Position numbers and translations under genes: made by a program
The notes under the pieces: model-generated
The model's input: the letters and a program-made list of their open reading frames with translations, nothing else
Databases searched by the model: none
What the model was told of the DNA's origin: nothing
Shown: piece by piece, positions 23,232 to 28,622 of the stretch
How the letters are laid out: every line of letters starts with the position of its first letter
Numbering within the stretch: position 1 is the stretch's first letter
Assembly: GCA_043778625.1 (NCBI GenBank)
Contig: JAYWFU010000037.1
Span: 1 to 28,622, forward strand
DNA: 28,622 bases
Origin: JACMRI01 sp043778625
GTDB lineage: Bacteria > Bacteroidota > Bacteroidia > UBA4408
Direction of reading: 5' to 3'

Positions 23232-23501
23232 ATGTTTAGCGCTGCTACAATTAGCTTGAACACCTATGTTAGCAACGAAACCACTTTTTTAACTGTTAAT
23301 AATTTAAATAATGCTACATTTTTAGAGGTGAGTATTATAAACTCATTTGGTCAAATAGTAACCAACAACAAATTTAACGTGGTAAATAAATACAACTTCC
23401 TTGAACCAATTATTGATAATAGCAAATTAGCTACATGAATATATTATATACTTATAAAATTAGATAGCTACAACGTTGTTAAAAAAATAATTATGGAGTA
23501 A
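23232..23501 (+). pseudogene. Remnant of a T9SS cargo gene: sorting domain interrupted by TGA
   Basis: A 68-codon frame (23232-23438) carries TFLTVNNLNNATFLEVSIINSFGQIVTNNKF, which looks like the middle of a T9SS type A sorting domain, and then stops at TGA (23436-23438). Reading on in the same frame gives IYYILIKLDSYNVVKKIIME and a TAA at 23499-23501. That is the expected end of the domain (consensus L-x-x-G-x-Y...KK-I-x-x). The TGA stands where a Gly (GGA, one change) is expected. Upstream, an in-frame TAG at 23214-23216 and the lack of a PNP motif or signal peptide show that the front of the gene is gone. I read this as the decayed tail of a former exported protein, possibly related to the intact beta-helix gene downstream. 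Confidence 0.8.
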
Positions 23502-23622
23502 TGTTTATATTTTTTTGTATTTAAATGGTAGATTTGATCCATAATTATTTTAATTTGAATTCGCCAAATAATAAAAATTTGCCATTTAAACTCGTTAACT
23601 ACTATTATAAAAACTACTCTAA

Positions 23623-25338
23623 ATGAAAAATAAATTTGCTTTATTATTAAGTATTATAACAATTAACGCTACTGCACAAACTAATTACTACGTTGATAAA
23701 GCCATGGGCAACGATGCTAATAATGGTACAAATATAGCAACCCCATGGAAAACCATACAAAAAGCCGCTAACGTAGCAACGCCCAATAGTATTGTAAATA
23801 TTAAGGCTGGTACGTATTACGAAAACGTAGTGGTAAATGTAAGCGGTACATCTGGCAACCCTATTGTGTTTAAAAATTATGCCACCGATACTGTAAGTAT
23901 TGATGGAACAGGAACCGCAGGTAATGTGCTACTGCAGGTAACTAATAAAAGCTATCTTAAATTTGAGAACCTAACTATTAAAAATAAAACTGCAAATAAT
24001 GCACAAGGTATTTTGGTAGAGACAACTGGTAGCACATCAGCAACCGATTTAACGTTTAACAATATTATCATTAACAACATTAACTGGACAGCCAATGCCA
24101 GCACCATACCAACTGCTAGCAATAATGCACAAGCTTTTATTGCTTACGGGCGCAATGGAGGTATTACTAACCTTATGGTAACTAATTGTGAGGTATATAA
24201 TAATATTTTGGGCTTTAGCGAAGCATTATCATTAGATGGTAATATTAACGGTTTTGAAATTAAAAACTGTATTGTACACAACAATACTAATATTGGTATA
24301 GCCATTATAGGTAACTATGGTACTTGTACTATTGTAGCTAAAGACCAGTCACGCAACGGTATAGTACGCAATAACCAATGCTATAACAATGTATCGTTGT
24401 ATGCCACATCGGGAGGTATATATATTGATGGAGCTAAAGCCATAGTAGTTGAACAAAATAGTTGCCACGATAATGGCAATGGTATTGAGTTAGGTGCCGA
24501 AGAAAACGGTATATGCGATAGTATTACGGTAAAAAATAATGTTGTGTATAATAACCAGTACACAGGCATTTATGTAGGGGGATATACCACAGCGACTACT
24601 GGACAAGTAACACACTCAGTAATTAGAAACAATACTTTGCTACAAAATGATTATGCTAATAATGGAGTGGGCGAAATAAATGTTTCTAAAGCATCTAACT
24701 GCGTGTTTGAAAACAATATTTTTTATACCAATACTCAAAACGTATTAATGACAGTTGAAAACATTGCGCCACAATTCAATAACATATTTAATTATAATTG
24801 CTGGTACACCCCTAATAATAACTCAAATGCAATTACGGTCAATTGGAAATCAACTACATATTCTTCCTATGCAGCTTACAAATTAGGTACAGCACAAGAG
24901 TCAAATTCTATATACAATAATCCTAAACTAACAAACACTACACTTAGTAACCCCAACTTTCAATTACTGTTGGGTAGTAGCTGTGTAGATGTAGGAAACG
25001 TAAACACTGTAATTACTATTGGCGAAACTGATTACGATGGCTTTACTAGAATTATTAATACAATAATTGATATGGGTGCGTTAGAATACGGAGCTACAAC
25101 AGTTGGCGCTAAGGATATAAACCATTTAGACAAACTAGTTGCAAACTATTATACTAATAAACTAAGTGTTAATGCTAACTCAATAGTAGTGTTGCATAAC
25201 ATTATTGGACAGCAACTATTTAGCAAAAATGTTGTTGCTAACGAAACTATTGATTTATCAAACCTTACACAAGGTATTTACATTGCCAATGTATTGAGCG
25301 GAACATCTCGTACTATCAAAAAAATTGTAGTAGAATAA
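23623..25338 (+). CDS. Exported right-handed beta-helix protein with T9SS sorting domain
   Basis: This 571-residue protein has a signal peptide (1-19, ending ATAQ). A DUF1565-type front follows (YYVDKAMGNDANNGTNIATPWKTIQKAA), with GTYYENVVVN. About 400 residues of parallel beta-helix come next, with Asn ladders such as NCIVHNNTNIGIAI, NSCHDNGNGIELG and NNVVYNNQYTGIYVGG. The last ~70 residues (LHNIIGQQLFSKNV, then LTQGIYIANVLSGT, ending KKIVVE) are a T9SS sorting domain, so it should be surface-displayed or released. Beta-helix proteins of this type include polysaccharide lyases and hydrolases, but no catalytic residue set can be named. It lies 121 bp after the broken sorting-domain remnant. 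Substrate unknown, perhaps a glycan; that is inference. Confidence 0.88.
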   Translation: MKNKFALLLSIITINATAQTNYYVDKAMGNDANNGTNIATPWKTIQKAANVATPNSIVNIKAGTYYENVVVNVSGTSGNPIVFKNYATDTVSIDGTGTAGNVLLQVTNKSYLKFENLTIKNKTANNAQGILVETTGSTSATDLTFNNIIINNINWTANASTIPTASNNAQAFIAYGRNGGITNLMVTNCEVYNNILGFSEALSLDGNINGFEIKNCIVHNNTNIGIAIIGNYGTCTIVAKDQSRNGIVRNNQCYNNVSLYATSGGIYIDGAKAIVVEQNSCHDNGNGIELGAEENGICDSITVKNNVVYNNQYTGIYVGGYTTATTGQVTHSVIRNNTLLQNDYANNGVGEINVSKASNCVFENNIFYTNTQNVLMTVENIAPQFNNIFNYNCWYTPNNNSNAITVNWKSTTYSSYAAYKLGTAQESNSIYNNPKLTNTTLSNPNFQLLLGSSCVDVGNVNTVITIGETDYDGFTRIINTIIDMGALEYGATTVGAKDINHLDKLVANYYTNKLSVNANSIVVLHNIIGQQLFSKNVVANETIDLSNLTQGIYIANVLSGTSRTIKKIVVE

Positions 25339-25371
25339 TAATCAATTTTTTTTTAATTCATACTAAAACCA

Positions 25372-25407
25372 AAACCTCCTGTATTTACTACTAAACACAG
25401 GAGGTTT
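25372..25407. terminator. Bidirectional terminator between the beta-helix gene and gcvP
   Basis: A perfect 11-bp stem AAACCTCCTGT / ACAGGAGGTTT (arms 25372-25382 and 25397-25407, 14-nt loop) lies between two converging genes, 34 nt past one stop and 18 nt past the other. On the minus strand it is followed by TTGGTTTTAG, and on the plus strand by GTTAATTATT, so it serves gcvP better. Confidence 0.78.
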
Positions 25408-25424
25408 GTTAATTATTAAATGTA

Positions 25425-28280
25425 TTACACTAGTTCAGTTTCGTAGGCGCTAATTTCAGGGCAGGTACATATTAGGTTTCTGTCGCCGTGTGCAGCATCA
25501 ATACGGCTTACGCTTGGCCAAAACTTAGCGGTAGTTATATGTGCTAGCGGAAACGCTGCTTTAGTACGGCTGTAACTATGGTTCCATTCGTCGGCAGTAA
25601 GTACGCTTGCAGTGTGTGGTGCATTTTTAAGTACATTATCAGTGGCGTGTGCTGTTCCTGCTATTATTTCGTCGAGCTCTTTTTTAATACTAATCATTGC
25701 ATCACAAAAACGGTCAAGCTCCTCTTTGCTTTCGCTTTCGGTAGGCTCTATCATTAAGGTTTCGGCCACAGGGAAGGATACCGTAGGCGCATGGAAACCG
25801 TAGTCCATCAATCGCTTGGCTACATCGGTTACATCTACTTGTGCTATGGCTTTAAACGTGCGGCAGTCTAATATCATTTCGTGTGCACAACGTCCGTTGG
25901 TGTTGGTGTACAATATTTTGTAGTGTGGTGCCAAACGTTCTTTCATATAATTGGCATTTAGTATAGCTATGCGTGTACTTTCGGTTACGCCCTCGCCGCC
26001 TAACATTTTAATGTAGCCGTATGATATTAATAATATTAATGCGCTACCGTATTGCGCTGCCGACACAGCGTGTATGGCTTGTGTACCATTAACACTAACC
26101 ACAGGGTGCGATGGTAAAAACGGTGCTAAGTGCGCCTTAACACCAATTGGACCCATACCTGGTCCACCACCACCATGCGGTATAGCAAATGTTTTGTGCA
26201 AATTAAGGTGGCATACATCAGCACCAATATTACCGGGTGATGTTAAGCCTACTTGGGCGTTCATGTTGGCGCCGTCCATGTATACTTGCCCGCCAAACGA
26301 ATGTATGATATTAGTAATTTCAATAATGCCTTCTTCAAACACCCCGTGAGTTGATGGATAGGTTACCATCAAACACGATAAATTAGTGGCGTGTGTTGTA
26401 GCTTTTTCGCGTAAGTCAGCAATATCAATATTACCAAGTTCATCGCATTTAACTACCACTATTTTCATCCCCGCCATGGCTGCACTTGCAGGATTAGTAC
26501 CATGTGCGCTTGCAGGTATTATGGCTACGTTACGGTGGGTATCGCCGTTGGCTATGTGGTAAGCACGTATTACCATAAGCCCTGCGTACTCGCCTTGCGC
26601 ACCACTGTTGGGCTGAAAACTCATTTTGTCAAACCCTGTAATTTCGCTCAAATAAATATCTAAATCATTAATCATTTGTGCATACCCTTGTGCTTGCGCT
26701 AGGGGGGCAAACGGGTGCATATTAGCAAACTCGGGCATGGTAATAGGGTATAGTTCCGAAGCTGCATTCAACTTCATAGTACAAGAGCCTAACGAAATCA
26801 TGGAGTGTGTAAGCGATAAATCTTTGTTCTCCAATCGTTTAATATAGCGCATTAACTCACTTTCCGAATGGTATTTATTAAACACTTGGTGTGTTAAGTA
26901 AGCTGTTGTACGTGTGCTATATGTAGGCTTAGTAATAGGCTGTAACGCAATGCTAGCCTTGCCTGTGGCAGTAGCAAATACCGTTAAAATATCTGCCAAG
27001 TCCTTAGCAGCAACAGTTTCATCTAAGGCAATAGTTACCGTAGTATCGTTTACGTAGTTAAAATTAATTTCTAGTTTTTCGGCGGCTGTGCGTACCGCTT
27101 TAGCGTCAATGTTGGTTATGGTTATAGTATCAAAATAATTTTGGGTAACTACCGTAACGCCCATTGCAGTAAGCGTTGTGGCTAACTGTGCAGTATTGTT
27201 ATGCACATTAGTAGCTATGGTTTTAATACCCTCTGCACCATGATACACAGCGTACATGCCCGCCATTATTGCCAATAAGGCTTGTGCAGTACAAATGTTG
27301 GAGGTGGCTTTATCTCTACGAATGTGTTGCTCACGTGTTTGCAATGCCATGCGTAGTGCTGGTTTGCCCTGCGTATCTACCGACATGCCTATGATACGCC
27401 CCGGTATTATACGCTTGTATTCGTCTTTAGTGGCAAAAAACGCTGCATGTGGTCCGCCGTAACCCATAGGCACACCAAAGCGTTGGGTGTTGCCCACCAC
27501 ACAATCAGCTCCCCATTCGCCTGGGGGAGTAAGCAATGCTAATGATAGCAAATCGGCCGCTACGCACACCATTACATCGTGTTGTTTAACATCGGTTACA
27601 AATTGTGCGTAATTATGCGCCTCGCCATTTACCGCAGGATATTGTAGCATAACGCCAAAAGTGGTGGAGTTGGCAGTAAAGGTTTGCCAGTTACCTATTT
27701 GTAGTTCAATACCAATGGGGGTTGCACGAGTTTTAAGTACATCAATAGTTTGTGGCAAACATTCATCGCTTACAAAAAAAATATTTGCATTATTTTTTAC
27801 CTGCTCGCGTGTACGGCTTGCAAAAAACATACTCATAGCTTCGGCGGCGGCGGTGGCTTCGTCCAACAACGATGCGTTAGCAATTTCCATACTGGTAAGG
27901 TTGCTAATCATAGTTTGAAAGTTAAGCAATGCTTCCAAGCGTCCTTGTGCAATTTCGGCTTGGTAAGGGGTGTAAGCGGTGTACCAGCCTGGGTTTTCTA
28001 AAATATTACGTTGTATGGGTGCAGGCACAATAGTGCCGTGGTAGCCCAAGCCTATGTAAGAGCGAAATACTTTGTTGAGCTTACCTAGTTCTTTTACGTG
28101 TTGTGCGTACTCAAATTCGCTCATTGCTGTGGGCAAATTTAATGGCTGCGTTAAGCGGATATTACTTGGTATAGTTTCGTCAATTAAAGCGTCGATGCTA
28201 GTGGCATTAACAGTGGCAAGCATTGCAGTAATATCAGTGGTACGTGGGCCTATGTGGCGGCTTTGGAAGTTTGCACTCAT
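25425..28280 (-). CDS. gcvP: Glycine dehydrogenase (decarboxylating), P-protein
   Basis: The chosen start gives 951 residues, the usual single-chain GcvP. An in-frame ATG at 28325 lies inside the predicted promoter and is rejected. The N-terminus SANFQSRHIGPR is typical. The inactive N-half ends near residue 450. The C-half carries LGSCTMKLNAASEL, FQPNSGAQGEYAGL, IPASAHGTNPASAAMAG and the PLP Lys K696 in HLNLHKTFAIPHGGGGPGMG, with the Gly-rich loop that lines the active site. P-protein decarboxylates glycine and passes the aminomethyl group to H-protein; lpdA of this window can supply the L-protein. gcvT and gcvH are not adjacent, which is common in Bacteroidota. An IS-like end lies upstream at about 28457. 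Confidence 0.98.
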   Translation of the reverse strand: MSANFQSRHIGPRTTDITAMLATVNATSIDALIDETIPSNIRLTQPLNLPTAMSEFEYAQHVKELGKLNKVFRSYIGLGYHGTIVPAPIQRNILENPGWYTAYTPYQAEIAQGRLEALLNFQTMISNLTSMEIANASLLDEATAAAEAMSMFFASRTREQVKNNANIFFVSDECLPQTIDVLKTRATPIGIELQIGNWQTFTANSTTFGVMLQYPAVNGEAHNYAQFVTDVKQHDVMVCVAADLLSLALLTPPGEWGADCVVGNTQRFGVPMGYGGPHAAFFATKDEYKRIIPGRIIGMSVDTQGKPALRMALQTREQHIRRDKATSNICTAQALLAIMAGMYAVYHGAEGIKTIATNVHNNTAQLATTLTAMGVTVVTQNYFDTITITNIDAKAVRTAAEKLEINFNYVNDTTVTIALDETVAAKDLADILTVFATATGKASIALQPITKPTYSTRTTAYLTHQVFNKYHSESELMRYIKRLENKDLSLTHSMISLGSCTMKLNAASELYPITMPEFANMHPFAPLAQAQGYAQMINDLDIYLSEITGFDKMSFQPNSGAQGEYAGLMVIRAYHIANGDTHRNVAIIPASAHGTNPASAAMAGMKIVVVKCDELGNIDIADLREKATTHATNLSCLMVTYPSTHGVFEEGIIEITNIIHSFGGQVYMDGANMNAQVGLTSPGNIGADVCHLNLHKTFAIPHGGGGPGMGPIGVKAHLAPFLPSHPVVSVNGTQAIHAVSAAQYGSALILLISYGYIKMLGGEGVTESTRIAILNANYMKERLAPHYKILYTNTNGRCAHEMILDCRTFKAIAQVDVTDVAKRLMDYGFHAPTVSFPVAETLMIEPTESESKEELDRFCDAMISIKKELDEIIAGTAHATDNVLKNAPHTASVLTADEWNHSYSRTKAAFPLAHITTAKFWPSVSRIDAAHGDRNLICTCPEISAYETELV

Positions 28281-28322
28281 GGTTATAATATATTTGGGGT
28301 TAAGGTTTAAAATTTGGTTACT

Positions 28323-28330
28323 CAAAAGTA
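28323..28330 (-). promoter_or_regulatory. Candidate -7 element for gcvP
   Basis: On the minus strand it reads TACTTTTG, an exact TAnnTTTG match 43 nt before the ATG at 28280, so transcription would begin near 28316. This supports the shorter start. No TTG is seen at the expected -33 place. Confidence 0.5.
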
Positions 28331-28456
28331 ATTAAAAAATGGTTTGTAAATTGGTATTTACTACAGGTATTTTTTAAACTATTTACCATAACTATTGTAC
28401 AATTTAACATGTGTATATTTAATATATAACAGGTGTTAGTAAACGGGTAATACTTA

Positions 28457-28622
28457 GAGCCTGTTTAAATTTTATTCAATAATAATTTTATGGCAGAAAT
28501 TTTAACCATTTCTTCAGCTGTTTTAAAAAGCATCTCGTAATTTCTACATAATCTCCTGTCATTATCAAACCAAGAAAATGTTCTTTCTATCACCCATCGT
28601 TTGGGAATAGGAGTAAAGGCTT
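28457..28622 (-). mobile_element. End of an IS5-like insertion sequence (partial)
   Basis: The sequence from GAGCCTGTTTAAATTTT at 28457 to the window edge contains the transposase C-terminus. GAGCCTGTTTAAA-type ends close to the transposase stop are common in IS5-superfamily elements of Bacteroidota, so I place the element edge at about 28457. The other end, with the matching inverted repeat and the target duplication, is outside the window. Confidence 0.7.
28465..28622 (-). CDS. IS5-family transposase, C-terminal fragment
   Basis: The last 52 codons of a transposase are present; the front lies beyond the right edge. Translation gives PIPKRWVIERTFSWFDNDRRL, then NYEMLFKTAEEMVKISAIKLLL, and a TAA at 28465. 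The RWVIERTFSW motif holds the catalytic Glu of the DDE triad in IS5-superfamily (IS427-like) transposases, and the C-terminal helix matches too. The frame is open over the whole visible part, so the copy may still be intact. It points away from gcvP's coding side, being on the same strand and about 185 bp upstream of it. IS5-type copies can carry outward promoters, but none is evident here. Confidence 0.85.
   Translation of the reverse strand, partial: AFTPIPKRWVIERTFSWFDNDRRLCRNYEMLFKTAEEMVKISAIKLLLNKI

Noticed and set aside
23436..23438. TGA recoded as Gly, as in some candidate-phylum bacteria
   Set aside because: All other long genes lack in-frame TGA and use GGN for Gly, and the gene already lacks its front half, so a nonsense change in a pseudogene is simpler.
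23520..23590. Inverted TTTAAATGG / CCATTTAAA pair before the beta-helix gene as a terminator or operator
   Set aside because: Only 9 bp pair cleanly, with a loop of about 45 nt of AT-rich sequence and no T-run; probably chance.
28281..28325. Upstream in-frame ATG as the start of gcvP
   Set aside because: It falls inside the TACTTTTG promoter element, and the extra 15 residues are not part of GcvP; SANFQSRHIGPR after the ATG at 28280 is the usual N-terminus.
1..28622. CRISPR array, prophage, toxin-antitoxin or restriction system
   Set aside because: I saw no regularly spaced repeats, phage genes, nuclease/antitoxin pairs or methyltransferases; the genes are core metabolism and envelope proteins.

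Overview
The window comes from a low-GC member of the Bacteroidota, most likely the Chitinophagia/Sphingobacteriia/Cytophagia side of the phylum. Four things in the sequence point there. Two secreted proteins and one gene remnant carry type IX secretion (T9SS) C-terminal sorting domains. Several promoters fit the Bacteroidota TTTG-N(17-23)-TAnnTTTG pattern, and Shine-Dalgarno sequences are mostly absent. The DUF4290 protein is a family I know only from this phylum. The metabolic set also fits: eukaryotic-type citrate synthase, futalosine-pathway MqnD and a serine palmitoyltransferase-like enzyme. TAA is the stop of almost every gene.

Layout. 1-5324 (minus) is a tightly packed eight-gene run: YHS-domain protein, DoxX, Omp28/thioredoxin-like T9SS protein, outer-membrane beta-barrel candidate, YceI, DinB, NRDE/TANGO2, and an ATP-grasp ligase cut by the window edge. 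5523-7448 (minus) is rsgA, nth and a MazG-like pyrophosphohydrolase. 7649-12117 (plus) carries DUF4290, gltA overlapping a heme-c lipoprotein gene, a histidine phosphatase and sufS. aroK and an unrecognised gene run back on the minus strand from 13110. A divergent promoter region separates them from tRNA-Lys(UUU), which is followed by a strong terminator, mqnD and a YdeI/OmpD-associated protein gene.

15075-18434 (minus) holds a lone MoxR ATPase, lpdA and 3-hydroxybutyrate dehydrogenase. After a 466-bp gap without a gene and a perfect 18-bp terminator hairpin come the serine palmitoyltransferase-like gene and a TIGR02117/DUF2459 gene (18966-20931, minus). 21195-25338 (plus) has glutaryl-CoA dehydrogenase with a perfect 23-bp terminator hairpin, a small helical-repeat protein, a broken T9SS sorting domain, and an intact T9SS-exported beta-helix protein. 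gcvP (minus) follows, with the end of an IS5-like element upstream of it at the right edge.

Most of the window is core metabolism: TCA entry (gltA, lpdA), glycine cleavage (gcvP, with lpdA able to supply the L-protein), glutaryl-CoA and ketone-body oxidation, menaquinone, shikimate and sphingolipid synthesis, Fe-S sulfur supply, ribosome assembly and base-excision repair. I see no CRISPR array, phage, toxin-antitoxin pair or recognisable defence system, and I do not claim a new system. The items most worth a second look are the sorting-domain pseudogene read across a TGA, the envelope/redox operon, the gltA-cytochrome overlap, the divergent overlapping promoters at tRNA-Lys, and a decayed GAGA-loop hairpin near 22540.
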